64,000 bases of DNA. Origin: Bacteroidales bacterium (GTDB lineage: Bacteria > Bacteroidota > Bacteroidia > Bacteroidales > P3). The notes below the pieces were generated by a model. It was not told where the DNA came from. It saw only the letters and a program-made list of their open reading frames with translations, and did not search any database. Of this stretch, positions 35,530 to 44,423 are shown one piece after another. A program made the translations under genes and the position numbers. The number at the start of each line of letters is the position of its first letter. Position 1 is the first letter of the stretch. The stretch lies in assembly GCA_017522065.1 (NCBI GenBank), contig JAFXAD010000033.1:1-64000 (forward strand). Direction: 5' to 3'.

Positions 35530-35901
35530 TCATGCCTTCTTCGGCTGGCGCACATAATGAGGCATGTCAAACGGAATCTCTATCGAGTACTCGATAAGAC
35601 CACCGAAGGCGCCTTCTTCATTGTACCACGGCGTCTGATATATCAGTTTCTTAACCTTGCTACCGTCCTCGAGTGTTTTCTCTATCGTATATGCATTCAT
35701 CTTCTGCTGTTCCAGCAGACCTTTCAGCTTTGTCTTTGCCGGTTCCGGATGACAGTCCATAAGGTTGTTGCCAATTATCTTGTGTCCACGGCTGTTGACA
35801 TCAGCACTGTGTTGGTTCATATCAACAATGTTGGCATCGGTGTCACAAACAGTGATGGCGATATTCTTAAGTCCTTCGAAATATTGGTCCATAATGTTCA
35901 A
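35530..35901 (-). CDS. Mini PAS-domain protein
   Basis: 123 residues, essentially a single PAS domain: ITVCDTDANIVDMNQHSADV, then GHKIIGNNLMDCHPEPAKTK, and a strand region KVKKLIYQTPWYNEEGAFGG. No output domain and no signal peptide. Stand-alone PAS proteins of this type exist in anaerobes and may sense a small metabolite or redox state. It follows the phosphate butyryltransferase gene on the same strand but after a terminator, so it is probably separately transcribed. Confidence 0.8.
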   Translation of the reverse strand: MNIMDQYFEGLKNIAITVCDTDANIVDMNQHSADVNSRGHKIIGNNLMDCHPEPAKTKLKGLLEQQKMNAYTIEKTLEDGSKVKKLIYQTPWYNEEGAFGGLIEYSIEIPFDMPHYVRQPKKA

Positions 35902-35980
35902 ATATAATTACTGTTCAAAAACTATTATACCCTTGCTCGCGGGCATCAAAGCCTGCGCAATCACTATTTTTTTCATACAA

Positions 35981-36031
35981 AAAAGGTTCAAAGGGATTTG
36001 CACATCGTGCCGAGATTCCCTTCGAACCTTT
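35981..36031 (-). terminator. Intrinsic terminator after phosphate butyryltransferase
   Basis: Long inverted repeat: AAAGGTTCAAAGGGATT pairs with ATTCCCTTCGAACCTTT (one mismatch) across a loop of about 15 bases. On the minus strand it is followed by TTTTTTG. It lies 23 bases after the gene's stop. Confidence 0.85.
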
Positions 36032-36053
36032 CTTTCATTCCTGTTATCGTTTT

Positions 36054-36962
36054 TTACTTGGTATTCAGTGCAGCAAGTGCAATGCTATACAGTTTCGACT
36101 GGATGCTGTCGCCACGGCTGGTGAGGACGCAGGGAACCTTTGCTCCAACCACCATGCAAGCCAACTCGGCACCGGCAAACTTGGTGCAGGCTTTGTAGAA
36201 CACATTGCCACTCTCGATGTTGGGGAAGAGCAGACCGTCGGCATCACCGGCAACCTCGCTGGTGAGTTTCTTGGTCTGTGCGCTCTCCTTGTCTATCGAG
36301 CAGTCGAGCGAGAGAGGTCCATCGACGATGGCGCCCTTTATCTGGCCACGCTGGCTCATCATTCCAAGCCATGCGCCTTCCGAGCAAGCACGCATTCCGA
36401 CACTGACCTGCTCTGTTGCAGCAATAACGGCGACCTTCGGTTTGGCAATCTCAAGGCTCTTGGCGGTGCTGATAATATAGTTCAGCATGGCCTGTTTCTG
36501 CTTGAAGTCGGGATCGGGTATGATGGCAACATCCGAGCATACCAACAGTTTGTGGTACGAAGGAACCTGGAAAACTGCAATATGGGTAAGCATATCGTTC
36601 TTCTTGCCAGGCATGAGGCCTTTCTCCTTGTTGAGGATGGCGCGCATGTACTTGTCAGTGCTGAGCAGACCCTTCATGAGGAAGTCAGCCTCGCCGTTGT
36701 TGACCAGCTCCACAGCTTTTGCACCGGCCTTGTTGTCGTCAGCTTCCTGAACGAGTTTGAATTTATCGGGATTGATACCCTCTTCGGCGCATACTTTCTT
36801 GATGGTTTCAATGTCGCCTACCAAAGTAGCGTCAACAATACCTTTGTCGATAGCCAGGCTTACAGCTCCAATAGTGTGCGAATCGTTGGCGTATGCGACG
36901 GCCAATCTCTTTTTTCCTTTGGTTTTTACGAGCTCAAGGAGTTGCTCCAACTTTGTAACCAT
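36054..36962 (-). CDS. ptb: Phosphate butyryltransferase (PTA/PTB family)
   Basis: 302 residues, the length of Ptb rather than the longer Pta. It exchanges CoA for phosphate on butyryl-CoA (or a related acyl-CoA), a step towards ATP by butyrate kinase. Family marks: KKRLAVAYANDSHTIGAV, FLMKGLLSTDKYMRAIL, GLMPGKKNDMLTHIAVFQVP, ATEQVSVGMRACSEG, KGAIVDGPLSLDCSID and VAGDADGLLFPNIESGNVFY. The C-terminus carries the conserved GAKVPCVLTSRGDS. No butyrate kinase gene is seen beside it. It has its own promoter-like box and terminator. Phosphate acetyltransferase activity cannot be excluded. Confidence 0.9.
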   Translation of the reverse strand: MVTKLEQLLELVKTKGKKRLAVAYANDSHTIGAVSLAIDKGIVDATLVGDIETIKKVCAEEGINPDKFKLVQEADDNKAGAKAVELVNNGEADFLMKGLLSTDKYMRAILNKEKGLMPGKKNDMLTHIAVFQVPSYHKLLVCSDVAIIPDPDFKQKQAMLNYIISTAKSLEIAKPKVAVIAATEQVSVGMRACSEGAWLGMMSQRGQIKGAIVDGPLSLDCSIDKESAQTKKLTSEVAGDADGLLFPNIESGNVFYKACTKFAGAELACMVVGAKVPCVLTSRGDSIQSKLYSIALAALNTK

Positions 36963-37008
36963 ATTATTTTAAGTTTTTTATAATTAAATCATTAAAAATA
37001 AATGACTA

Positions 37009-37016
37009 CAAAAATA
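37009..37016 (-). promoter_or_regulatory. -7 box before ptb
   Basis: On the minus strand TATTTTTG fits TAnnTTTG, 46 bases above the ATG at 36962. Confidence 0.55.
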
Positions 37017-37107
37017 CATCTTTTTTTTAAATATCGGAAAACATATTTAATATTATTAAACGACACTCTGCCCGACTTCTGAACAATAAAAAAAACACAC
37101 TGCCGTT

Positions 37108-38127
37108 ATGCAACAAATGCCTTTCATCAACAACATACTACGCTATAAGAGCCTTTCAATCGTTGGCCTCGAAAAAAACACGGGTAAAACCGTATGCCTT
37201 AACTATATACTCCATCGGCTGAACCAGATAGGGCACCAATGCGCCGTCACTTCGATTGGCGTCGACGGCGAACAGACCGACTCCGTATACGGTAGCGCCA
37301 AACCGGAGGTCACTCTCTACAATAACTCTTTCTTCATCACCTCCGAGAAGCACTACGCCCAGCGTCGGCTCGTCTCCGAAATCGTCGCTGTCGACCCTCG
37401 ACGCACTTCTCTCGGACAACTGGTGACCGGACACGTCCTCTGCGGTGGCAAAATACTCCTCAGCGGCGCAGCCTCGACCAACATGCTGCGCAGCCAAATT
37501 GCTGACTTCGCTCAGCGTGGCGTCCCTTTGACTATCGTCGACGGTGCACTGTCGCGCCTTTCGCTGGCATCACCTACGGTCACCGAAGCCATGATTCTCG
37601 CTACCGGCGCCGCAGTCTCTCCCAACATCAACCAGCTTATCTCCAAGACCCGCTTCGTCTGCCGACTTATAGCCCTCGACGAGGTCCAACCCTCTCTTCA
37701 ACAGCAACTCGCACCAATAGAACGCGGACTCTGGGCCGTAGACAACGACAACAACGTCCACGACCTCCATATCGACTCGGTTTTCCTGCTCGACAAAAAG
37801 AAATCCGACATCTTTGCCTACGGCAACACCATCTTCGCCGCTGGCGCCATAAGCGACCGACTGCTCAGATTCATCTCTGCGCAGAAAGACATCACCAATC
37901 CGACTCTTATCGCACGTGATTTCACCAAATTCTTCATCTCTCCAGAAACATACAACGACTTCACCCGACGCGGAGGACGCATCAAGGTCCTGCAACGCTC
38001 CAATCTCATTGCCATCTGCCTCAACCCGACCTCACCGCAAGGATACAACCTCAACTCGCACGAGGCTTGCCAGGCCCTCTCCGACGCACTCTCTCTTCCC
38101 GTCTACGATGTAAAACAAGTACAATAA
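37108..38127 (+). CDS. P-loop protein paired with a MutS-like protein
   Basis: 339 residues. A nucleotide-binding loop near the N-terminus, SIVGLEKNTGKTVCLNYI (GKT at residues 26-28), has one residue more between the Gly and GKT than the classic Walker A. Other segments are VTSIGVDGEQTDSVYG, VDGALSRLSLASP and YDVKQVQ at the C-terminus. From memory, an ATP-binding protein of this kind sits next to a MutS-related gene in lysine (kam) and ornithine (or) fermentation clusters, where kamB/kamC-type names have been used; their biochemical role is unproven. The following MutS-like gene starts 8 bases later, which fits that pairing. The aminomutase genes themselves are not in the window. Confidence 0.7.
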   Translation: MQQMPFINNILRYKSLSIVGLEKNTGKTVCLNYILHRLNQIGHQCAVTSIGVDGEQTDSVYGSAKPEVTLYNNSFFITSEKHYAQRRLVSEIVAVDPRRTSLGQLVTGHVLCGGKILLSGAASTNMLRSQIADFAQRGVPLTIVDGALSRLSLASPTVTEAMILATGAAVSPNINQLISKTRFVCRLIALDEVQPSLQQQLAPIERGLWAVDNDNNVHDLHIDSVFLLDKKKSDIFAYGNTIFAAGAISDRLLRFISAQKDITNPTLIARDFTKFFISPETYNDFTRRGGRIKVLQRSNLIAICLNPTSPQGYNLNSHEACQALSDALSLPVYDVKQVQ

Positions 38128-38135
38128 CGTTCCCC

Positions 38136-39602
38136 ATGCTACTCAAAGACAAACTCTCTGCCGAACCTGGCTTCCAATATGTTGTCGACGCTCTCGAACT
38201 CATGTCGGCCTCCGGACGACGTTGCCTGCTCGCTCAGCCGCTACTGACCGACGCACGGTCCATTCGTTCTGAACTGGACAACGTCGATGCTGCAGCCTCA
38301 TGCATCCGCAACGAATCATTGCGCCAACCGCTCTCCGTCGTCCGGCACCAACTTATGCAGATGCACGACATACAAGGCACTCTCGACAACTTACAACACA
38401 ATACTGTTCTCGAAGAAATCGAACTCTTCGAACTTAAAAACTTCACTTTCCTATGCCGTAATACCATCAACGCAGCACAGACTATGGGCATCGACGGCAT
38501 CCTCGCCATTCCCGACACCGACGAGGTGTTCCATCTCCTTGACCCCGACAACACCGGCATCCCCAACTTCTACATCTACGACAGCTACCACCCGGAACTC
38601 GCACCACTGCGCAAAGAACTCAAAGCCCTACAAACTCGGCTCGACTGCAGCAAAGAAGACGACAATGCCGACCTCCAAAGGGCTATAAACCAACTCTTCG
38701 ACCAGCAAAACGCCATCCAGCAGCAGGTCATCGCCCAACTCTCATCGCAACTCGCTCCTTTCCACGATATTCTGCAGACTGCTCTCGACCGCATGGCATA
38801 CACCGACCTGCTCCTCGCCAAAGCCACCCTCGCCGAACAATGGCAGCTGTGCCGACCCGAAATACTTGATGCCGAAAGCAACGAAAACTCTTCATACTCT
38901 TCTCTTTGGAACCCCCGACTCAAACACCGCAACGAGTCTGTCGGACAACGCTACCAACCCATCGACATAAGCCTCTCGTCAGGTGTCTGTCTCATCACGG
39001 GTGCCAACATGGCGGGCAAAACAGTCCTCCTCAAAACCATCGGCATTGCTCAGCTCATGGCTCAGTTCGGATTCTTCGTACCAGCCTCCACTGCTCGCAT
39101 CCGACCCGTCAGCGATGTGGCATTCTGTATCGGTGACGAACAGAACGAGATGAATGGCCTATCCTCTTTCGCCTCCGAAATAACCAAAATAAGCTCAACT
39201 CTCGTACGCGCGCGTTCCGAACTGCTACTAATCCTCATCGACGAACCGGCCCGTACCACCAACCCTATCGAAGGAAAAGCCATAGTCCAATCTATCGCCA
39301 CACTCCTCGACAACGAGCCCTCTACAACCCTCATAACCACCCACTACAGCCAGCTCGCACTACCCTGCCGCCGACTCCGTGTCCGAGGTTTTGTCGAAGG
39401 ACTGGTAGACATCCCTCTCTCGCCCGAAAACATCAACCGTTTTATGGACTACTCTCTTCTCCCCGACGAGAGCGACGACGTCCCACAGGAGGCACTTCGC
39501 ATCGCCGCCATCCTGCAATGCGACCCCGAAATGCTCGCCATTGCTAAGCAGAAACTCAATCCTCAGAGCGACATCTCTTTCAAAAAAAATATTAATTCAT
39601 AA
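38136..39602 (+). CDS. MutS-like ATPase lacking the mismatch-binding domain
   Basis: 488 residues from the ATG at 38136; the longer frame overlaps the upstream gene. Only the core (III/lever) and ATPase domains of MutS are present. Walker A is TGANMAGKTVLLKT (residues about 287-300), Walker B is LLLILIDEPARTTNP (about 363-377), and STTLITTHYSQLA gives the switch His. It lacks domain I with the Phe-x-Glu mismatch motif, so it is not the repair enzyme, and lacks an Smr domain, so it is not MutS2. Its P-loop neighbour suggests the MutS-like protein of amino-acid aminomutase clusters, perhaps a chaperone for a B12/PLP enzyme (inference). Confidence 0.85.
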   Translation: MLLKDKLSAEPGFQYVVDALELMSASGRRCLLAQPLLTDARSIRSELDNVDAAASCIRNESLRQPLSVVRHQLMQMHDIQGTLDNLQHNTVLEEIELFELKNFTFLCRNTINAAQTMGIDGILAIPDTDEVFHLLDPDNTGIPNFYIYDSYHPELAPLRKELKALQTRLDCSKEDDNADLQRAINQLFDQQNAIQQQVIAQLSSQLAPFHDILQTALDRMAYTDLLLAKATLAEQWQLCRPEILDAESNENSSYSSLWNPRLKHRNESVGQRYQPIDISLSSGVCLITGANMAGKTVLLKTIGIAQLMAQFGFFVPASTARIRPVSDVAFCIGDEQNEMNGLSSFASEITKISSTLVRARSELLLILIDEPARTTNPIEGKAIVQSIATLLDNEPSTTLITTHYSQLALPCRRLRVRGFVEGLVDIPLSPENINRFMDYSLLPDESDDVPQEALRIAAILQCDPEMLAIAKQKLNPQSDISFKKNINS

Positions 39603-39632
39603 AAGACAACCCTGTTTTTAAAAAAAAGTTTG

Positions 39633-39640
39633 TACTTTTG
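39633..39640 (+). promoter_or_regulatory. -7 box before the C10 peptidase gene
   Basis: TACTTTTG fits TAnnTTTG, 35 bases before the ATG at 39675. It rules out the frame start at 39630, which lies inside the promoter. Confidence 0.6.
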
Positions 39641-39674
39641 CACCACTTTTTTTACGAATAAAATTTCTAATCAA

Positions 39675-41183
39675 ATGAAAAAGCATACCAATTTCTTCAT
39701 GTCTATAATGCTTATTGTTAGCATTATAGCACCTTTCGGAAAAGCCAATGCAGGCGATGTCGACAAAAATACTGCCCGCAAAGTCGGAGCCTATTTCCTC
39801 GCTTCGCAATTTGGCGAAAAATCCATCACAGACAATTCTCTCCAATTGGTCTATGAAATTCCAAACACTCTCCAGAACATTACCGCCGTATACGTTTTCA
39901 ATACTAACGACCAACGCGGCTATGTCGTCGTCGCTGGCTCCGACTGCGTCGACCCCATCATAGCCTACAGCACCGAAGGCGCTCTCGACCCTAACAACAT
40001 TCCTCCCAGCATGATGTGGTGGCTTAACGGCACCGCACAGGATATCGTATATGCCCAGAACAACAACCTCGAACCTTCACGCGAGGCTGCCAAAGAATGG
40101 GATATCCTTATCGACCATCAGCTGCCCTACTTCGGCAGCGCCAAAGAAACCGTCCAGCTCATGACCTCCAAGTGGGACCAGTCGCCGCTCTACAACAATC
40201 TCTGCCCTGTCGATGACGGCGGACGATGCGTCACCGGCTGCGTCGCTACTGCCATGGCTCAAATCTTGTACTACTGGAAATACCCCCGCGTCGGACGCTA
40301 CTCTAACTACATCCTCCTCAACGGAGAAGCTTACGAAGCCAATTTCGCCAACACTTACTACAACTACGACCTCATGGTCGACCGTCTCACAAACAACTCT
40401 ACACCGGAACAAATTAACGCCGTCGCTCTCCTAAACTACCACTGCGGCATTTCCGTCGACATGGATTACAGCTCCGAATCCTCCGGAGCCGTTTCCGCTA
40501 AAGTCCCCTATGCTCTCCAGCGCTTCTTCAAATATGAGAAAGACAGCCTCAACCACATCCTCCGCAGCGACTCTCGCTACTACCATCCCAACAACTCCAC
40601 CACAGCCAACCAGAAGGACTCCAACTGGTACAACGACATCCTTGAGCAACTCATGAAGAAACGTCCCGTTTTCTACGCCGCTGCTGACGTTTCCAGCTCA
40701 GGCGCCGACGCACGCCACGCTTTCGTCTGCGATGGCTACAACACCGCCAACAAGTTCATGCACTTCAATTGGGGATGGGGCGGCTCTGGCACAGGCTGGT
40801 GCAATGTCTACAACTCTAAACTCAATACCGGTCGCGGCTACAACTTCACCGCAGAGCACCAGGCCATCCTTGGCATCACTCCTCCGCTCGACAGCATCCC
40901 GGAAAACATGCGTCCTACTTCCAACGTGGCCATCAACACGGTTCCTGACCCGTTCCAGGCCAACATCACTCCCAACCCGGCTTCCGACCACATCGCTGTC
41001 TACTACCAGATTCAGGGCGAAAACAGCGTACCTATGCAGATCTATGACGCAACAGGACGCCTCGTGAAGCAGATACCGCTGACGCCGGCATCGACACGCA
41101 TATCCGTCGACATCAACGACCTTAAAGCCGGAATTTACATCTGCCGCATTCAAGGTCACACACGTAAATTCATCGTCAAGTAG
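39675..41183 (+). CDS. C10-family (streptopain-like) cysteine peptidase with T9SS tail
   Basis: 502 residues from the ATG at 39675. Signal peptide MKKHTNFFMSIMLIVSIIAP with FGKANA after it. A Spi-like propeptide covers about 30-120 (VYVFNTNDQRGYVVVAGSDC, IIAYSTEGALDP). In the catalytic domain the nucleophile is Cys189 in VTGCVATAMAQILYYWKYP, and the base is His348 in DARHAFVCDGY, with MHFNWGWGGSGTGW after it. The C-terminal 70 residues are a type A T9SS domain (ITPNPASDHIAVYY, AGIYICRIQ, KFIVK). It belongs with streptopain, interpain and periodontain: a secreted zymogen that degrades host or dietary proteins. Single gene with its own promoter and terminator. Confidence 0.93.
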   Translation: MKKHTNFFMSIMLIVSIIAPFGKANAGDVDKNTARKVGAYFLASQFGEKSITDNSLQLVYEIPNTLQNITAVYVFNTNDQRGYVVVAGSDCVDPIIAYSTEGALDPNNIPPSMMWWLNGTAQDIVYAQNNNLEPSREAAKEWDILIDHQLPYFGSAKETVQLMTSKWDQSPLYNNLCPVDDGGRCVTGCVATAMAQILYYWKYPRVGRYSNYILLNGEAYEANFANTYYNYDLMVDRLTNNSTPEQINAVALLNYHCGISVDMDYSSESSGAVSAKVPYALQRFFKYEKDSLNHILRSDSRYYHPNNSTTANQKDSNWYNDILEQLMKKRPVFYAAADVSSSGADARHAFVCDGYNTANKFMHFNWGWGGSGTGWCNVYNSKLNTGRGYNFTAEHQAILGITPPLDSIPENMRPTSNVAINTVPDPFQANITPNPASDHIAVYYQIQGENSVPMQIYDATGRLVKQIPLTPASTRISVDINDLKAGIYICRIQGHTRKFIVK

Positions 41184-41203
41184 TTTTTTTCATACTTCAA
41201 AGC

Positions 41204-41235
41204 AAGCGTCCCCTCCCGGGACGCTTTTTTTTTCT
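41204..41235 (+). terminator. Intrinsic terminator after the C10 peptidase gene
   Basis: AAGCGTCCC pairs with GGGACGCTT across a CTCCC loop, followed by a run of nine T. It begins 21 bases after the stop. Confidence 0.9.
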
Positions 41236-41348
41236 TCTCTATGTTCCGTTTCAACATACTATTGTTGAAACTTTTACGTTATCGATATTAATCGAACAAA
41301 AAAAACAAGTACTTTTACACATCTAAAACTATCCTAAAAGAAATAAGT

Positions 41349-42023
41349 ATGTCACTCATCAACAGTATTTTATTGCAAGTGGAGACGGCCGACGCCGTCG
41401 AAAAAATCTCAGTTCTTTCCCTTGCCACCAAAGGCGGCTGGGTCATGGTAGTGCTCGTATGCCTCCTGATTCTGGCTCTCTACATCTCCATCGAGCGTTT
41501 CCTCGCCCTCAACCATGCCCTCAAGGACGACTCGACGCACTTCATGAACAACATCCGCGAATACGTCCACAAAGGCGACATCGAAGGAGCTCGCAACCTC
41601 GCCAAAAGCACCGACACCTCAATCGGACGCATGGTCGCTAAGGGTCTATCGCGTCTCGGACGACCGCTGTCCGACATCCAGACTGCCGTAGAAAACGAAG
41701 GCAAAATGGAAGTGGCCAAACTCGAAAAACGCGTCTCGCTCGTCGCCACCGTCGCTTCTTTGGGTCCCATGCTCGGATTCCTCGGTACCGTCACCGGTAT
41801 GGTCAAAGCTTTCCAGGATATGGCTCATGCAGGCAACAATATTGACATCCAACTCCTCTCGACAGGTATCTACGAAGCCATGGTCACCACCATCGGAGGC
41901 CTCATCGTCGGTATCATAGCCTACTTCCTCTACAACCTCCTCGTCAGCCGAATCAACAAGGTTGTCATGCAACTCGAAATTCGCTCAATGGAGTTCATGG
42001 ACCTCCTCCACGAACCGGCATAA
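41349..42023 (+). CDS. ExbB/TolQ-type proton channel subunit
   Basis: 224 residues with three transmembrane helices: about 32-52 (VMVVLVCLLILALYISIERF), about 130-150 (TVASLGPMLGFLGTVTGMV) and about 175-195 (AMVTTIGGLIVGIIAYFLYN). GPMLGFLGTVTGM is the channel-lining signature of MotA/TolQ/ExbB proteins. It uses the proton gradient to drive TonB (or TolA) in the inner membrane. A -7-like TACTTTTA lies at 41310. ExbD- and TonB-like genes follow at 40 and 14 bases, so the three form one energy-transduction operon that would drive receptors such as that at 32826. Confidence 0.92.
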   Translation: MSLINSILLQVETADAVEKISVLSLATKGGWVMVVLVCLLILALYISIERFLALNHALKDDSTHFMNNIREYVHKGDIEGARNLAKSTDTSIGRMVAKGLSRLGRPLSDIQTAVENEGKMEVAKLEKRVSLVATVASLGPMLGFLGTVTGMVKAFQDMAHAGNNIDIQLLSTGIYEAMVTTIGGLIVGIIAYFLYNLLVSRINKVVMQLEIRSMEFMDLLHEPA

Positions 42024-42063
42024 TAAAGGTTAATGTTTAAAGAGTTAAGGAATACCTCACACC

Positions 42064-42540
42064 ATGATACGAAGTCAAAACCAAATAAAAATCGAGAGCG
42101 GAACGTCGTCAATGTCCGACCTCGTCTTTCTGCTCCTCATCTTCTTCATGCTCACCTCCACGCTCATCAGCCCTAACGCCGTGAAGCTCTTCCTGCCCGA
42201 AAGCAACAACAAGACCATGGCCAAAGAGAGCGTGACGGTCTACATCTCCGACCTCGGCGGCGCAGTCGACGAAAGCACGCTGGCTCGTTGCCAGTTCCAG
42301 ATCGACGAGACTCCACTCACGGCCTCTGTCGGCTCTGAACTTGTCGACGAAATGAAGGGAGTCCTCATCAATGAACTCGACCGACTCGCTCCTGGCGACC
42401 CCGAAGCCGGCGTCTTTGTCCGTGCCGACCAGACCGTTGATGTGCAGTACATCGTCAATGTCATCGATGCCGTCAACCAGATCAACAAAGACCACGGCAC
42501 CAAACACAAAGTCGTCCTCGGAACTCAACAGTCCCGCTAA
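42064..42540 (+). CDS. ExbD/TolR-type biopolymer transport protein
   Basis: 158 residues. A short cytoplasmic start is followed by one transmembrane helix at about 18-37 (SDLVFLLLIFFMLTSTLIS), which contains the essential Asp of the family (SMSDLVFLLLIFFM). The periplasmic domain contains VFVRADQTVDVQYIVNVIDA. It forms the stator with the ExbB-type protein upstream. Confidence 0.92.
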   Translation: MIRSQNQIKIESGTSSMSDLVFLLLIFFMLTSTLISPNAVKLFLPESNNKTMAKESVTVYISDLGGAVDESTLARCQFQIDETPLTASVGSELVDEMKGVLINELDRLAPGDPEAGVFVRADQTVDVQYIVNVIDAVNQINKDHGTKHKVVLGTQQSR

Positions 42541-42554
42541 ACACCTCATATCTC

Positions 42555-43349
42555 ATGCAACAAGAGAAAAAAGACAAAACCATATCGGCCCTTGCCACTC
42601 TGACCATCATGCTCCTCACGCTGGCGCTCTGCTCGTGGCTGGGTTACAAACTCCCTAACCCGCCTATCGAAGAAGAGGGTATGGGAGTTGCTGGCGAAGT
42701 GCTTGGCGAAATAGAAGGTTTCGGCAACAACGACAACGCCACATTCGACGAGTCGAGTGCCGCAGCACCAGCAGCCTCAACACCCGACGAGAGTTTCACC
42801 ACCGGACAGGAACCTACTCCCGTAGCCAAAACCACAAAGACTAACGAGGAGCAGCCCGTCACTAACAAAAAAACAGAACCCTCGCAAAACCAGAACAGCA
42901 ATAACGCCTCGCAAAGCGAAACCGCGCAACCGACAACCAACCCCAACGCAACCTTCAAAGGCCGCAAAAACGGCAACGGTGGCGAAGGCAAAGGAACTGC
43001 CTCCGGCAGCGGACAGGCCGGCAGCCAAGACGGCACACAAGGTGCGCAGGGCGGTAACGGCAAAGGCAACGGAGCTGGCTACAGCCTCGGCGGACGTAAT
43101 CTCCGCGGCACCCTCCCGCTCCCATCATACAACAGCGACAAGGACGGCGATGTCGTCGTCCGCATCAAAGTAGACCGTAACGGTACCGTGGTCGAAGTCG
43201 ACGCACCTTACAAAGGCTCCAAAAACTACGACCAAACCATGGTCAATGCGGCTCGACAGGCTGCCCTCAAAGCCAAATTCAATGCCGACAACAACGCTAC
43301 CGAATACCAGTACGGAACCATAACCTACAAGTTCCGACACCAGTTCTGA
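42555..43349 (+). CDS. TonB-like energy transducer
   Basis: 264 residues. One N-terminal transmembrane helix at about 9-30 (ALATLTIMLLTLALCSWLGY) is followed by the long low-complexity periplasmic spacer of TonB proteins: acidic at first, then Thr/Asn/Gln- and finally Gly-rich. The C-terminal domain of about 90 residues (LPLPSYNSDKDGDVVVRIKV, then NAARQAALKAKFNADNNATE) has the TonB fold pattern, including the final YGTITYKFRHQF. The spacer is Gly/Asn/Lys-rich rather than Pro-rich, unlike the classical TonB. It follows ExbB and ExbD in one operon. Confidence 0.85.
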   Translation: MQQEKKDKTISALATLTIMLLTLALCSWLGYKLPNPPIEEEGMGVAGEVLGEIEGFGNNDNATFDESSAAAPAASTPDESFTTGQEPTPVAKTTKTNEEQPVTNKKTEPSQNQNSNNASQSETAQPTTNPNATFKGRKNGNGGEGKGTASGSGQAGSQDGTQGAQGGNGKGNGAGYSLGGRNLRGTLPLPSYNSDKDGDVVVRIKVDRNGTVVEVDAPYKGSKNYDQTMVNAARQAALKAKFNADNNATEYQYGTITYKFRHQF

Positions 43350-43412
43350 AAATCGGGCATCACTTTTTTCAACCTCTCCATGCAATAATTTTCTCACTTA
43401 GCGTACTAACCT

Positions 43413-43952
43413 ATGTTAACCAACGAGCAAGAGCAACAGATTGTACAGCAAATCCTCTCGGGCGACAAAGAGCGCTACGCTCTCATCGTCAAAGAGCACC
43501 AGGCTTCCGTTGCCAACCTATGCTTCAAACTCGTCGGCAACAAACTCGACATAGAAGAGGTCACACAGCGCGTCTTCATCGAACTCTACACCGCCCTACC
43601 GCGTTTCCGCTTCTCGTCACGACTGAGTACTTTCATTTATCGCATCACCGTCAACATCGTCTCCAAGATGCTTAAACACGACCGACGAATCGTATCCTAC
43701 GACGACATCAGACCTCCTGAAGACGACAGTGAACCCTCGCGCGAAGAACAAATCATTCGAGACGAACAGACCGCACGCCTACGCAACGCTATCGGACAAC
43801 TCAAACACGAACAACGCACCGCACTCGTCCTCTTCACCTACAACGACTTCTCATACAACGACATCGCTGACGTGATGCAAATATCTCTCCCTAAAGTGGA
43901 ATCTCTCATATTCCGCGCCAAGAAAAACCTACAAAAAATGCTCCTCAAATAA
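43413..43952 (+). CDS. ECF RNA polymerase sigma factor
   Basis: 179 residues. Region 2 covers about 25-90 (LCFKLVGNKLDIEEVTQRVF, then LSTFIYRITVNIVSKMLKHD) and region 4 about 118-170 (LRNAIGQLKHEQRTALVLFT, then IADVMQISLPKVESLIFRAK). It has no regions 1 or 3, which defines the extracytoplasmic-function class. A small protein with one transmembrane segment follows 34 bases downstream, in the place of an anti-sigma factor, and a Spy-like gene after that. This points to an envelope-stress response. Confidence 0.93.
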   Translation: MLTNEQEQQIVQQILSGDKERYALIVKEHQASVANLCFKLVGNKLDIEEVTQRVFIELYTALPRFRFSSRLSTFIYRITVNIVSKMLKHDRRIVSYDDIRPPEDDSEPSREEQIIRDEQTARLRNAIGQLKHEQRTALVLFTYNDFSYNDIADVMQISLPKVESLIFRAKKNLQKMLLK

Positions 43953-43985
43953 ACCCAATCTTCAAACCTTAAACATTAACCACTC

Positions 43986-44375
43986 TTGTCACGCCACAGC
44001 AACATAGAAAACGACAGCCTGTTCGAGACCCAGCTCGACGCCATCAGGAACATCAGCCTTCAGCACACCCCCGATGTCGTCGACTCCGTCATGCAGCATA
44101 TAAGCTCTATGCCACTGGCCTTTGCTCCGACGCACAACGTCCAAAGGCGTCGGCTCTCATGGGCAGGCTCAGTCGCAGCCGCCTGCATCGGCGCTGTGGT
44201 GGCAACAACACTATTCATACGGCTTCACGACAACAGCCTGCATGCTGCTCCAACAGCCATCCCCGACCTCGACCACCGTTTCATCGATGTCTACAATTAC
44301 TGCAACAACTATGCCGACGATGAATCCATCGAGGCCCCTGCATACTACGACAACCCCGTCTCCGAACTCTTCTGA
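43986..44375 (+). CDS. Single-pass membrane protein, possible anti-sigma factor
   Basis: 129 residues from a TTG start; no better start preserves the N-terminal part. Residues 1-55 are soluble and helical (LFETQLDAIRNISLQHTPDV, VDSVMQHISSMPL). One helix spans about 58-78 (AGSVAAACIGAVVATTLFI). A short periplasmic tail follows. This topology (cytoplasmic N-terminus, one helix, short tail) and its place right after the ECF sigma gene suggest an anti-sigma factor. No zinc-finger HxxxCxxC motif is present, so it is not the classical ZAS type. Function unproven. Confidence 0.65.
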   Translation: MSRHSNIENDSLFETQLDAIRNISLQHTPDVVDSVMQHISSMPLAFAPTHNVQRRRLSWAGSVAAACIGAVVATTLFIRLHDNSLHAAPTAIPDLDHRFIDVYNYCNNYADDESIEAPAYYDNPVSELF

Positions 44376-44423
44376 CGCACCAAGCATCAGTACATTTTGT
44401 CCAACCTAAATACTTTTGCAGAA

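Noticed and set aside
35920..35975. Hairpin GCGGGC-ATCAAA-GCCTGC followed by a T-run on the plus strand
   Set aside because: The T-run begins 13 bases after the stem and no plus-strand gene ends there, so a terminator is not supported.
38136..39602. MutS2 or mismatch-repair MutS
   Set aside because: No domain I with the Phe-x-Glu motif, no Smr domain and no MutL nearby; only the core and ATPase parts are present.
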